Below are positions 1 to 8,135 of a stretch of 64,000 bases of DNA, piece after piece. Made by a program: the position numbers and the translations under genes. The notes beneath the pieces were generated by a model, which saw nothing but the letters and a program-made list of their open reading frames with translations, made no database searches and was not told where the DNA came from. The first letter of the stretch is position 1. Every line of letters begins with the position of its first letter. This stretch comes from an uncultured Pseudomonadota bacterium (GTDB lineage Bacteria; Pseudomonadota; Gammaproteobacteria; Steroidobacterales; Steroidobacteraceae), in the NCBI GenBank assembly GCA_902826225.1, contig CADEED010000001.1:9642-73641 (forward strand), in the 5' to 3' direction.

Positions 1-192
1 GGGGTGAGCTTCGATCGCGTGAAGGATCCGGGGGAACGCGAGTATCTCGACCGGGTTCCGACGGCATTCACGATATCGTCGGAGCAGACGATCCGCCTGC
101 GCCGTGCCGCGCATCAACTCGTCGAGGAATCGGCCGAGCTACGCACGTTTCTCGAGGAGAGCGCCAAGGCCGCGCCGCAACAACGCGATTAG
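1..192 (+). CDS. Patatin-like phospholipase, C-terminal fragment (cut by window edge)
   Basis: An open frame enters from the left edge and ends with TAG at 190-192. The visible part is about 63 residues. It contains an ERxYLxxxPTAF segment followed by a charged helix (residues of the type RLRRAAHQLVEES), which matches the extreme C-terminus of bacterial patatin-like acyl hydrolases of the RssA/NTE type. The catalytic GxSxG serine and the Asp lie outside the window, so activity cannot be judged. A GTG at 4-6 could be read as a start but the family match implies that the gene extends upstream. Identification rests on a short tail and is moderate. Confidence 0.5.
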   Translation, partial: GVSFDRVKDPGEREYLDRVPTAFTISSEQTIRLRRAAHQLVEESAELRTFLEESAKAAPQQRD

Positions 193-238
193 GCGGACGC
201 CGACAGACATCGCGCCGCTCTTGCGCAACGCTCGCCCG

Positions 239-1228
239 ATGCAACCGATCCGGCGAATCCTCGTCGCCGTCAAGGATCCCGCGGCGCGCGCGCTGCCGGC
301 CGTCAACAAGGCTGCGCAGATCGCGAAGGGGCTGGGCGCGCAGCTCACGCTTTTCCACGACATCGCGGCCCCGCTGTACGCCGAGGCCTGGGCGGCGCGC
401 AACATCGATCCGCGCTCCTGGCAACGAGAAGTGCTCACCGCGCGGCGGGAGCGGCTCGAGAAGCTGGCCACGCGCGTACGCAAGCACGGCATCGACGTGG
501 ACGTCGCGGCGGACTGGGACTTCCCGCCGTACGAAGCCATCGTGCGCAAGGCGCAACGCATCAACGCGGATCTCGTCGTCGTCGAGAATCATCACGGCAC
601 CGGGCGCCACCCGGCACGCTGGCTGCTTTCCTATACGGACTGGGAGTTGCTGCGTCTCTGCCCATTGCCCGTGCTGCTCGTGAAGAACCGCCGGATGTAC
701 CATCGCCCGCGGGTCCTCGCCGCGATCGACCCCATCCACCGCCAGGCCAAAGCCACGAACCTCGACCGCCAGATCCTGCGCGCGGGCGCGCAGTTCGTGA
801 GTGCGTTGCACGGCGAGCTGCACGCGCTGCACGTGTTCTCGTCGTCGTTGCCGGTGATCGCGGCGATGCCCGACGGGCCGCTGATCGACATCGTCGATGG
901 CCATGACGAAGCGGAGCGCGCCGCGCGACGGGCGCTCGAACGCGCGGTGGACGGATTCGAGGTCAAGCGCAGTCACTGTCACCTCGCGGAAGGCCGGGCG
1001 CAGGACGTGATTCCACGCACGGCGAAGCGTGAGCGCTGCGCGATTGTCGCCATGGGCGTCGTATCGAGATCGGGCCTGAAGCGATTCTTCATCGGCCACA
1101 CGGCGGAGTACGTGATGGATGCCGTCAACGCCGACATCCTCGTCGTGAAACCCGCCAGCTTCGAATCGCGTGTCCCGCGCACCGGCCGCGGAGTGCAGGT
1201 CCTGACGATGCCCGTGCTCCCGGGTTGA
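239..1228 (+). CDS. Tandem-domain universal stress protein (UspE-like)
   Basis: The protein has 329 residues and two UspA folds in tandem. Domain one begins right at the start with the beta-strand RRILVAVKDP and ends near residue 150 after a strand of the type CPLPVLLVK. Domain two runs from about residue 155 to 310 and ends with the GxTAExVxxxxxADILVVKP signature. Length and layout match UspE, a cytosolic stress protein. The frame is open upstream to 104, but the ATG at 239 is chosen because the first Usp strand follows it immediately and upstream residues are low-complexity and Arg-rich. It follows the patatin tail by 46 bases in the same direction. The nucleotide-binding loop of domain two is altered (GVVSRSGLKRFFIG), as in UspE-type proteins, so ATP binding is uncertain. 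Confidence 0.85.
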   Translation: MQPIRRILVAVKDPAARALPAVNKAAQIAKGLGAQLTLFHDIAAPLYAEAWAARNIDPRSWQREVLTARRERLEKLATRVRKHGIDVDVAADWDFPPYEAIVRKAQRINADLVVVENHHGTGRHPARWLLSYTDWELLRLCPLPVLLVKNRRMYHRPRVLAAIDPIHRQAKATNLDRQILRAGAQFVSALHGELHALHVFSSSLPVIAAMPDGPLIDIVDGHDEAERAARRALERAVDGFEVKRSHCHLAEGRAQDVIPRTAKRERCAIVAMGVVSRSGLKRFFIGHTAEYVMDAVNADILVVKPASFESRVPRTGRGVQVLTMPVLPG

Positions 1229-1392
1229 ATCCGGGCCTGGAGAGACACTCGACGCCCCTGTCCCCTGCGTGAAATTTTTTCTCTTGACCGCCCCCGATGA
1301 CTCCGATTAGACACTTTCAACGGCCACAATTGCGCTTGTGGTTGTGCCCATCGCATTCCGACGCACCTGCAAACCCCGAGAAGGACTCTCAA

Positions 1393-1653
1393 ATGCCAGC
1401 AGACAGGACTCCCGCCAAGGTCATCATCCGGAAGCGCGCGCCGCGCAAGACGGCCGCTGCCGCCGCCAGATCCGCCACCCCCTTCACCCGCTTCGTGGGT
1501 CCCGAGAAGCGTGCGGCGCTGATCGCCGAGGCGGCCTACTACCGCGCGGAGAAGCGCGGGTTCGCGCCGGGCAGCGAGCGGGAAGATTGGCTGGCCGCGG
1601 AGGCCGAGGTGGACGCGAAGCTGCTGCGCGCGGAGTCACCGCCACGCGGCTGA
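1393..1653 (+). CDS. DUF2934-family small protein
   Basis: An 86-residue cytosolic protein. The N-terminal half is basic and Ala/Lys/Arg-rich (RKRAPRKTAAAA). The C-terminal half carries the DUF2934 pattern: a helix, then AAYYRAEKRGFAPG and EDWLAAEAEVD. The function of DUF2934 is unknown; such proteins are common in stress-associated clusters of proteobacteria. ATG 1393 is chosen because it is preceded by GAGAAGGA at 1378-1385; the frame is open further upstream to 1297 but without a ribosome site. A possible promoter, TTGACC at 1284-1289 and TTAGAC at 1307-1312 with a 17-base spacer, lies upstream. The family call is fairly sure, the role is not known. Confidence 0.8.
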   Translation: MPADRTPAKVIIRKRAPRKTAAAAARSATPFTRFVGPEKRAALIAEAAYYRAEKRGFAPGSEREDWLAAEAEVDAKLLRAESPPRG

Positions 1654-1788
1654 GGGTCTAACCACGCGCACGACACGATTGACGGACACCATGTTTCGGC
1701 GCTCATAGGATTCATCCGGATTGACGTTGGCGCCATGCGCGGCAACACTCGTTCGACCCCATCCCCGTTCGACCATCGCGGAGCGCCC

Positions 1789-2241
1789 ATGTCAGCGCAA
1801 CTCGCCGAAGTCGTCCCCCTGCCGCTTATCGAAGCGGTCTCCCACGGCCTGATCCTGCACGTCGACGATGACGAGGCGGTGCGCCGATCGACCGCGATGC
1901 TCATGCGCAGCGCGGGGTACGAGACACGCGAGGCCGCCAACGACCGGCAGGCGCTCGCGCAAGCCGACTCTCTGCGCGGCCGTCTCGACGTTCTGATTGT
2001 CGACTATCACCTGGGCGGCGATCTGACGGGCACGGAGGTCGCGGAGGAATTCGCGAGACTGTTGGGCCACGCGGTGCCGACGGTCATCCTTACCGGAGAT
2101 CCCGCGAATGCCGAAGTGCCGTGGCTGGCGGATGCGCCGGTGTGGGTGGCGCGCAAGCCGCTGGCGCCCGAGATCTTGCTCGCGGCACTGTCACCGCTGG
2201 TGGCATTCCGCCGCGCGATCGCCGCCGCCGCGGTCCGCTGA
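1789..2241 (+). CDS. Stand-alone response-regulator receiver domain protein
   Basis: About 150 residues holding only a CheY-like receiver domain. The acidic pair lies in HVDDDEAVRR, the phospho-accepting Asp in IVDYHLGG, the switch Thr in ILTGDP and the conserved Lys in ARKPL. No output domain follows, so it acts by protein contact, like CheY or the receiver of a hybrid kinase. ATG 1789 is chosen over ATG 1735 because CGGAG lies a few bases before it and the receiver fold begins about 20 residues later. No kinase gene is adjacent; its partner must lie elsewhere. The convergent M48 gene begins its stop codon 10 bases downstream. Confidence 0.85.
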   Translation: MSAQLAEVVPLPLIEAVSHGLILHVDDDEAVRRSTAMLMRSAGYETREAANDRQALAQADSLRGRLDVLIVDYHLGGDLTGTEVAEEFARLLGHAVPTVILTGDPANAEVPWLADAPVWVARKPLAPEILLAALSPLVAFRRAIAAAAVR

Positions 2242-2251
2242 CGGCGGCTGT

Positions 2252-3058
2252 CTAACGCGGCGAGTACAGCGGCAGCACGCGCGGCAGCTTCTTCTCGATA
2301 TCCTTGATGCGGTCCTTCGGCGCGGGATGCGTGCTGAGAAATTTCGGCGTACCTGCGCGCTCTGCGTTCGACATCTTTTTCCACAGCGTGAGCGCGGCAC
2401 GCGGATCGAATCCGGCGCGCGCCATGAGCTCCAGCCCGATCTCGTCGGCCTCGGACTCCTGGTCGCGGCCGAACGGCAACTGGAATGTGACTTCGGCCAC
2501 CATGTTCGCAACATTCGCCGTCGCCTCGCTGACGCCCGCCACCGCCGCGGCACCCGACAGCACGAGTTGCTGCGCATACGCGCGCGACACGCGCTCTCGC
2601 GTGTGCTCCCGCAAGGCGTGCGCCACCTCGTGGGCGAGCACCGTCGCGAGCTCGGCGTCCGTGAGATCGAGTTCCTCGATGAGCCCCGAATACACCATGA
2701 TGCGGCCGCCGGGCATGCAGTAGGCATTGAGCTCTTTCGTCTTCTGCACGTTGAACTGCCAGTTCCAGCCGCGCGCGTCGCCGCGGAACGTCGGAGTCGC
2801 GGCGACGAGACGCTGCGAGATCGAAGTCACGCGCGCCAGCTGGGCGCGGTCCGTATTGAGCACGCCCTTGTCGCGAGCGGCCTTGAGCTCCGCTTCGTAG
2901 GCCTGCGCGGCACCCTGCTCGATCGTCTCGCTCGATACGAGCATCTGCTGCTTGCGATCCACGCCAACCGCACCGGCGCTGGTCGTGCGCACGCTCTCGC
3001 AACCCGAGGGCAGCGCGACGATGCAGGCGATCATGAGTATCGGCAATGAATTTTTCAT
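2252..3058 (-). CDS. M48-family metalloprotease lipoprotein (LoiP/YggG-like)
   Basis: A 268-residue secreted lipoprotein protease. It has a signal peptide with a lipobox ending at Cys20 (ALPSGC), the zinc motif HEVAH at 143-147 and the third-ligand motif EADEIG near 203-208. This is the M48 subfamily of E. coli LoiP and BepA-like quality-control proteases, which cut misfolded outer-membrane proteins in the periplasm. The start at 3058 is chosen because the signal peptide begins there; the frame continues upstream to 3166 without a plausible N-terminus. No clear Shine-Dalgarno sequence is visible. It is transcribed away from the esterase gene at 3175. Confidence 0.9.
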   Translation of the reverse strand: MKNSLPILMIACIVALPSGCESVRTTSAGAVGVDRKQQMLVSSETIEQGAAQAYEAELKAARDKGVLNTDRAQLARVTSISQRLVAATPTFRGDARGWNWQFNVQKTKELNAYCMPGGRIMVYSGLIEELDLTDAELATVLAHEVAHALREHTRERVSRAYAQQLVLSGAAAVAGVSEATANVANMVAEVTFQLPFGRDQESEADEIGLELMARAGFDPRAALTLWKKMSNAERAGTPKFLSTHPAPKDRIKDIEKKLPRVLPLYSPR

Positions 3059-3163
3059 GGTGGGGATATCATGCCGTATCGGGCCGCCTAGCAATCGAGG
3101 ATTCCCGCAGGGGTTGTTAGGACTCCTCCTACGGCGCCGGTCCCTTTTTTCTCCGGGCGACTG

Positions 3164-3177
3164 CATACTGACGCATG
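3164..3177 (+). promoter_or_regulatory. Extended -10 box and leaderless start of the esterase gene
   Basis: CATACT at 3164-3169, preceded by TG, stands 5 bases before ATG 3175. There is no Shine-Dalgarno sequence between them. A transcript started 6-7 bases after the box would begin at the start codon itself. Confidence 0.45.
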
Positions 3178-4110
3178 CGCAGATTCCTCCTGTTGAGCCT
3201 GTTGGGCGGCTGCTCCTTCGCCGCGAACCCGGTGTCCGTGCCCGAGCCCGGCGGCGACACCGTCGAGCTGTGGCCGGGCGGCGTTCCCGGCGCGGAGCGG
3301 GTCACGGCGCAGCAGCGCATCGTCGAGCGCTCGCCGCGGGGTCCGCTGCGCGACCGGATGATCGAGCACACGACACGCCCGCTGATCACGCGATACGTGG
3401 CGAAGACGAAGCCGCTCGGCATCACGCTGCTCGTCGTGCCGGGCGGCGGCTATCAGCGCGTGGTCATCGACAAGGAGGGCTTCGAAGCCGCCGAATATTT
3501 CGCGCAGCGCGGCTTCGACGCCGCCGTACTCCGCTATCGCCTGCCGGCAGACGGCTGGGCAGCCGGACCCGATGCACCCGTGCACGACGCGATGCGGGCC
3601 CTGCGCCTGTTGCGGAGCCGCGCGTCGCCCGGCCAGCGATTTGGCGTCATCGGGTACTCTGCCGGCGGCCATCTGGTCGCGCGGCTGATCACCGAACCGC
3701 AGCTGCAGTATCCGCCGCGCGACGCGGCAGACTCATTGTCCGCGCGGCCGGATTTCGCGGTGCTCATGTATCCCGTCATCGCGACGACCGGCAAGCTCGC
3801 GCACGCCGGCTCGGCGCTGCAGTTGCGCGCGGCGGGCGTACCCGAAGACGGGCTGGAGAAGTATTCCCCCGATCTGAACGTCAGCGCGTCCGTACCGCGG
3901 ACTTTGATCGTGCACACCGCCGACGACGCGACGGTGCCCGTCGAGAACGGCATTCGCATGTACGACGCGTTGCGCCGCGCCGGCGTGCGCAGCGAACTGC
4001 ACGTTTTCGATCGCGGCGGACACGGCTTCGGACTGAGATCCATCACCGGCATGCCGGTCGCCATCTGGCCGGCGCTCGTGGAGAACTGGGCACTCGATGA
4101 AACGAAGTGA
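3175..4110 (+). CDS. Alpha/beta-hydrolase lipoprotein, carbohydrate-esterase type
   Basis: A 311-residue exported hydrolase. The N-terminus is a signal peptide with lipobox LLGGC (Cys13). The oxyanion loop is VPGGGY (residues 88-93), the nucleophile Ser162 sits in GYSAGG, the acid is probably in HTADDATVPVEN and the catalytic His in GGHGFG. This layout is that of the BD-FAE/acetyl-xylan-esterase group that deacylates plant polysaccharides in the periplasm or at the outer membrane. The neighbouring uronate genes fit a role in removing acetyl or feruloyl groups, but the substrate is inference. The start is set by the signal peptide and a -10 box 5 bases upstream. Confidence 0.8.
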   Translation: MRRFLLLSLLGGCSFAANPVSVPEPGGDTVELWPGGVPGAERVTAQQRIVERSPRGPLRDRMIEHTTRPLITRYVAKTKPLGITLLVVPGGGYQRVVIDKEGFEAAEYFAQRGFDAAVLRYRLPADGWAAGPDAPVHDAMRALRLLRSRASPGQRFGVIGYSAGGHLVARLITEPQLQYPPRDAADSLSARPDFAVLMYPVIATTGKLAHAGSALQLRAAGVPEDGLEKYSPDLNVSASVPRTLIVHTADDATVPVENGIRMYDALRRAGVRSELHVFDRGGHGFGLRSITGMPVAIWPALVENWALDETK

Positions 4111-4211
4111 TCCACCCGACCGGTTGCGCCGGAGTTCCTAACTATCAAGGTCCGCGCGGCGGGAACCGTGCACGCTGCCGCGGCGGAGGATGATGGGGCA
4201 GGACGCGGCTC

Positions 4212-4233
4212 TGCGGATCGCCAACGATCCGCA
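4212..4233. repeat. Inverted repeat, 9-bp stem with 4-base loop
   Basis: TGCGGATCG (4212-4220), loop CCAA, CGATCCGCA (4225-4233). It lies in the 290-base non-coding stretch between the esterase and the hydratase. No T-run follows on either strand, so it is not a standard terminator. Nothing else coding is visible in 4111-4340. Confidence 0.6.
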
Positions 4234-4340
4234 TGGAGTCGAGCGCGGCAAGACGCACCTCTTACAGCCGGGAAACTGTGCGTTCACCGCCAACCCGGCG
4301 CGGGCACCCTCACGCCGCGGCCCGATGTCTCGTCGAAACG

Positions 4341-4370
4341 TTGAGAATGACACCGGTTTCCCGGTATAAC
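4341..4370 (+). promoter_or_regulatory. Hydratase-lacI promoter with LacI-type operator in its spacer
   Basis: TTGAGA (-35, 4341-4346), an 18-base spacer and TATAAC (-10, 4365-4370). The spacer contains ATGACACCGGTTTCC (4347-4361), a partly palindromic CG-centred sequence typical of LacI-family operators. The same 15 bases recur at the kduI promoter (6419-6433). A repressor bound here would block RNA polymerase. The ATG inside the operator lies upstream of the predicted transcript start and cannot serve as start codon. Confidence 0.7.
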
Positions 4371-4400
4371 AGCCCTCCTCCCGAAACTAGGGTTCCTCCC

Positions 4401-5225
4401 TTGGTCCCAGCCGTTTCCGACCTCGCGTTCGACGCCCGTGCAGCCGCCGCCGAATTCGTCCGGGCGCGCCGGGCCGCAGGCTCGTTCTCGAAGTACCCCG
4501 GCACCCCGCCGCCCGACCTCGACGCGGCCTATCGCTGCCAGGACGCAGCCATCGAGCTTTGGAAGGACGCCATCGCGGGCTGGAAGGTTGGCTGGATTCC
4601 GGAGCCCCTGAGCCAGAAGTACGGCGTGAACCGCTTGGTCGGCCCGATCTTCGCGCAGGCCCTGCAGCGGTCCGTCGGCAACGAGCCCGTCGATGCCCCC
4701 GTGTTCGCCGAGGGCTTCGCCGCGGTGGAGGCCGAGTTTGTCGTGCAATTGTCCGAGGATCCCCCCGCGAATGTCGCGGAGTGGACAGCCGAGACAGCAC
4801 GCCGATTCGTGCAGACCATGTACATCGGCATCGAGATCGCGAGCAGTCCGCTGCGGAACATCAACTCTTTCGGAGCCGCAGTGGTCGCCAGCGATTTCGG
4901 CAACAACGCCGGCCTCATCCTGGGCGTCGAGATCACCGACTGGTCGCAGCGCGCGCCCGAGACCATGCATTGTGAAACCCGCATCGACGGCCACCTGGTG
5001 GGGCGTGGCACCGCCGCGAGCGTCAGCGGCGGCCCGTTGTCGGCCCTCGCGTTCGCGCTCCGGTGCAATGCGCGACGCGGCCGATCGCTGCGCGCGGGAG
5101 ATTTCGTGTCGACCGGCGCCGCGACGGGCGTCCATTCGATCAGGGCGGGCCAGAGGGCGGAAGCCATCTTCACGGGTATCGGCAGCCTGCGGTGCGTGGC
5201 CGTGCCGAAGCAGCCGATTTCGTAA
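4401..5225 (+). CDS. 2-keto-4-pentenoate hydratase-like protein (FAH superfamily)
   Basis: About 274 residues, the size of MhpD/2-oxopent-4-dienoate hydratases. It carries the family segments GWKVGW near residue 60, a P-x-x-G-P-I substrate loop, and the metal-binding acidic motif AVEAEFVV near residue 110. Members add water to 2-keto-enoates or cleave related ketones in the cytosol, using Mg or Mn. TTG 4401 is chosen: the ATG at 4347 lies inside the operator/promoter, and no ATG or GTG in frame lies between. The Shine-Dalgarno signal (AGGG) is weak. It is followed after 34 bases by the LacI-type regulator and shares an operator with kduID, so a step in uronate breakdown is likely; the exact substrate is unknown. 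Confidence 0.75.
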   Translation: MVPAVSDLAFDARAAAAEFVRARRAAGSFSKYPGTPPPDLDAAYRCQDAAIELWKDAIAGWKVGWIPEPLSQKYGVNRLVGPIFAQALQRSVGNEPVDAPVFAEGFAAVEAEFVVQLSEDPPANVAEWTAETARRFVQTMYIGIEIASSPLRNINSFGAAVVASDFGNNAGLILGVEITDWSQRAPETMHCETRIDGHLVGRGTAASVSGGPLSALAFALRCNARRGRSLRAGDFVSTGAATGVHSIRAGQRAEAIFTGIGSLRCVAVPKQPIS

Positions 5226-5247
5226 GCTCCATTGTTAGGGCCGCGCG

Positions 5248-5259
5248 TACAATCGCGCC
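5248..5259 (+). promoter_or_regulatory. -10 box of the lacI-type gene, leaderless arrangement
   Basis: TACAAT at 5248-5253 lies 6 bases before ATG 5260. No Shine-Dalgarno sequence is present and no good -35 box is seen. It gives the repressor a possible private promoter besides read-through from the hydratase. Confidence 0.4.
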
Positions 5260-6351
5260 ATGACACGCAGCCGGAAAAAGGTCGCACTCAATCGTCCCGC
5301 CGCCAAGGGTGCTTCGAAGCCCGCCGGCGTCAAGCCGGGGCGAAACGCGACCATCAACGACATCGCGAGGCTCGCGAGCGTGTCCAAGAAGACGGTCTCG
5401 CGCGTGATCAACCAGTCGCCGCTCGTCCAGGAAGCGACGCGCGCGCGTATCCAGGCGGTGATCGACAAATTCGGCTACGTGCCCGACCCCCAGGCGCGGG
5501 GGCTCGCCTTCCGGCGCGCATTCCTCATCGGTCTCGTCTACGACAATCCGAACGCGCAGTACATCGTGAACCTCATGGAAGGCGCGCTCGAGGCCGTGCG
5601 CAACACGGAGTACGAGGTCGTCGTGCACCCCTGCGACCGCATGAAGCCGGATTTCATCGCCGGCGTCCGGCGCTTCGTCGAGCGCCAGAAATTGCGCGGC
5701 GTCATCCTCATGCCCCCGATCTCCGAGAACGACGACCTCACCCACGCGCTCATGGCGGCGGATTGCGCGTATGTCCGCATCACCTACGCGCAGCTCGATG
5801 ATCCGGCGCGCATGGTCATCTCCAACGACCGGCTCGCCGTCGCGGAAGTGGCGAACTACCTCGTGTCGCTCGGCCACAGACGCATCGGCTACATCGCCGG
5901 GCCGCCGGGGTTCCGGTCGGCGATCGAGCGTCTGGCGGGATTCCGCGAGGCTCTCGCGGCGCGTGGCGTCGCGTTTCCGAGCGAACTCATCGTCGAAGGC
6001 GGTTACACGTACGAGTCCGGCGTCGCGGGCGGCGAGAAGCTGCTCGCGCTCGATCCACGGCCCACCGCGATCTTCGCCAGCAACGACGAAATGGCGGCTG
6101 GCGTATATCGCGTCGCGAACAAGCTCGGCCTGGCGATCCCCGGCGATCTGTCGATCGTGGGGTTCGACGACGGCCCGCTCGCGGCGCGCTTGCTGCCGTC
6201 GATGACGACGATCCGCTTGCCGATCCGCGAGCTCGGGCGTCTCGCGGCCAACAAGATCCTGCATCCGGAGGCGGCGGGCGGTCACGCGATGGTGACGCCG
6301 CTCGAACCTCACCTGGTCATCCGCGATTCCTGCCAGCCCCCTGCCCGCTGA
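5260..6351 (+). CDS. LacI-family transcriptional repressor of the uronate genes
   Basis: A 363-residue regulator. A basic, unstructured extension (residues 1-28) precedes the LacI helix-turn-helix (TINDIARLASVSKKTVSRV, about 31-49) and the hinge helix. The rest is a periplasmic-binding-protein-like sugar-binding domain that ends at RDSC. It lies between the hydratase gene and kduI, and identical CG-centred operators stand before both units, so it most likely represses both and is itself in the first one. The effector is probably 2-keto-3-deoxygluconate or a related uronate intermediate, by analogy with LacI-type KdgR regulators of other proteobacteria. That is inference. Confidence 0.88.
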   Translation: MTRSRKKVALNRPAAKGASKPAGVKPGRNATINDIARLASVSKKTVSRVINQSPLVQEATRARIQAVIDKFGYVPDPQARGLAFRRAFLIGLVYDNPNAQYIVNLMEGALEAVRNTEYEVVVHPCDRMKPDFIAGVRRFVERQKLRGVILMPPISENDDLTHALMAADCAYVRITYAQLDDPARMVISNDRLAVAEVANYLVSLGHRRIGYIAGPPGFRSAIERLAGFREALAARGVAFPSELIVEGGYTYESGVAGGEKLLALDPRPTAIFASNDEMAAGVYRVANKLGLAIPGDLSIVGFDDGPLAARLLPSMTTIRLPIRELGRLAANKILHPEAAGGHAMVTPLEPHLVIRDSCQPPAR

Positions 6352-6418
6352 CGCCAACGAACTTCGACGGCACTCACCAGCCGCAACCGGGCCGCCGTCC
6401 GGCTCGTCGTCGACGTTC

Positions 6419-6458
6419 ATGACACCGGTTTCCGTGCGGACGCCAGGCGGGTTAGAAT
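6419..6458 (+). promoter_or_regulatory. kduID promoter with second LacI-type operator
   Basis: ATGACACCGGTTTCC at 6419-6433 is identical to 4347-4361. A -10 box TAGAAT follows at 6453-6458, and the expected -35 position (6429-6434) falls in the operator. Transcription would start near 6465, giving a leader of about 35 bases before kduI. Confidence 0.65.
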
Positions 6459-6499
6459 CGCCACCCGAAAAAGGGCCGCGGCAAGTCGAGAGACCGGCA

Positions 6500-7336
6500 A
6501 TGAAGTTCGAAACCAGACACGCGAATCATCCTTCCATCATCCCGACCGCGGACTCGGCGCGGTTGCGCGAGCTCTTTCACATCCAGGGAATCTTCATCCC
6601 CGACGACGTGAGTCTCACGTTCAGCCACGTCGAACGCATGATCAACGGCGGCGTGATGCCGGTGACGAAGCCGATCGAACTCGACGAGGTCCCGGCGCTC
6701 AGCAAGGGGCCGTTCCTGGCGCGTCGCGAACTCGGCGTGATCAACATCGGCGGCGACGGCAAGATCGTCGTGGATGGCCGGGAGTGGTCGCTCGCCGCGC
6801 GCGAAGGCCTGTACATCCCGCAGGGAACCACCTCGCTCGTGTTCTCGTCCGTCTCGAAGGATGCGCCCGCCAAGTTCTATCTCGCGAGTACACCGGCGCA
6901 CGCGCGCTACGAGACCGTGAAGATCGACCTCAAGAAGGCGAACCCGATGCCCGTCGGCTCAGCGGCCACCGCGAACGCGCGCACCATCCACCAGTACATA
7001 AACCCCGACATCTGCAAGTCGGCGCAGCTGCTCATGGGTCTCACGTCGCTCCAGGAGGGCAGCGTGTGGAACACGATGCCCTGCCATTTGCACGAGCGTC
7101 GCGCGGAGACCTACTTCTACTTCGACCTGAAACCTGATGCGCGCGTCGTGCACATCATGGGAGAGCCGAGCGAGACCCGGCACATCTTCGTAGCCAACGA
7201 AGAAGCCGTCATCTCGCCGCCGTGGGGCATCCACACCGGTTGTGGCACCACTAACTACAGCTTCATCTGGGCGATGGGCGGCGAGAACCTGGAATACAAG
7301 GACGTCGTCTGGGTCCCGATGGATTCGCTGCGCTGA
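6500..7336 (+). CDS. kduI: 5-dehydro-4-deoxy-D-glucuronate isomerase
   Basis: A cupin isomerase that turns 5-keto-4-deoxyuronate (from unsaturated galacturonate) into 2,5-diketo-3-deoxygluconate in the cytosol. The protein has 278 residues, exactly the E. coli KduI length. The zinc ligands fall at the same positions as in E. coli: His196, His198, Glu203 and His245 (motifs CHLHERRAE and GIHTGC). ATG 6500 is chosen because the conserved N-terminus starts there; a further in-frame ATG at 6419 belongs to the operator. A GAGAG sequence about 10 bases upstream can serve as ribosome site. It overlaps kduD by one base, so the two are co-translated. Confidence 0.96.
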   Translation: MKFETRHANHPSIIPTADSARLRELFHIQGIFIPDDVSLTFSHVERMINGGVMPVTKPIELDEVPALSKGPFLARRELGVINIGGDGKIVVDGREWSLAAREGLYIPQGTTSLVFSSVSKDAPAKFYLASTPAHARYETVKIDLKKANPMPVGSAATANARTIHQYINPDICKSAQLLMGLTSLQEGSVWNTMPCHLHERRAETYFYFDLKPDARVVHIMGEPSETRHIFVANEEAVISPPWGIHTGCGTTNYSFIWAMGGENLEYKDVVWVPMDSLR

Positions 7337-8091
7337 TGGCTTCTCCATTCGACCTGTCGGGCAAGGTCGCGGCCGTCACGGGCGCGAACGCCGGATTGGG
7401 CCGCGCCATCGCGGAGGCGCTCGCCGCCGCTGGCGCGGACGTCGCCTGCATCGGGCGCAGCGAGCCCGCGGAAACGGTGGCGGCCATCCAGGCGCTGGGC
7501 CGCAAATGCGCGTGGATCGCGGCGGACCTCGGCGCACGCCCGGACCATGCGGCGATCATCGCGGGTGTCGTCGGCAAGCTGGGCGGCCTGCACATCCTCG
7601 TGAACAACGCGGGCATCATCCGCCGCGCGAACGCGATCGATTTCAGCGAGGCCGATTGGGACGCGGTCCTCGACGTGAATCTCAAGTCGGTGTTTTTCCT
7701 GTCGCAGGCCGCTGCGCGACACATGATCCCGAACGGTGGCGGCAAGATCATCAACATCGCGTCCATGCTCTCGTTCCAGGGCGGCATCCGCGTGCCCTCG
7801 TACACCGCCAGCAAGAGCGGCATCGCCGGCCTCACCAAGCTGCTCGCGAACGAATGGGCTGCGAGCGGCATCAACGTCAACGCGATCGCGCCGGGGTATT
7901 TCGCGACCAACAATACGGCCGCGCTGCAGGCCGACGTGAAGCGAAACGCCGAGATCATCGGGCGCATACCGGCCGGCCGCTGGGGCGATCCGCGGGATCT
8001 CGGTGGTGCCGCCGTTTTCCTGGCGTCCAGCGCCGCGAACTACGTGCAGGGCGTGATCCTGCCGGTCGACGGGGGCTGGCTGGCTCGCTGA
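7336..8091 (+). CDS. kduD: 2-deoxy-D-gluconate 3-dehydrogenase / 2,5-diketo-3-deoxygluconate reductase
   Basis: A 251-residue short-chain dehydrogenase. The cofactor loop TGANAGLGRA lies at about 15-24, the NNAG motif near 92, the catalytic Ser in NIASMLSF and YTASK near 155-159. It reduces the KduI product to 2-keto-3-deoxygluconate with NADH, closing the pectin uronate branch in the cytosol. The start codon overlaps the kduI stop (TGATG), the usual sign of coupled translation. KDG kinase and aldolase are not in the window. A general SDR of unknown substrate would be the alternative, but the kduI context makes KduD firm. Confidence 0.93.
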   Translation: MASPFDLSGKVAAVTGANAGLGRAIAEALAAAGADVACIGRSEPAETVAAIQALGRKCAWIAADLGARPDHAAIIAGVVGKLGGLHILVNNAGIIRRANAIDFSEADWDAVLDVNLKSVFFLSQAAARHMIPNGGGKIINIASMLSFQGGIRVPSYTASKSGIAGLTKLLANEWAASGINVNAIAPGYFATNNTAALQADVKRNAEIIGRIPAGRWGDPRDLGGAAVFLASSAANYVQGVILPVDGGWLAR

Positions 8092-8135
8092 AGCCACTGG
8101 CGCCGGCGTTCTGCCGGAGCCAGATGCTCGACTAG

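Noticed and set aside
4347-4400. ATG 4347 as the hydratase start
   Set aside because: The ATG is part of the operator, between the -35 and -10 boxes, so it would not be in the mRNA.
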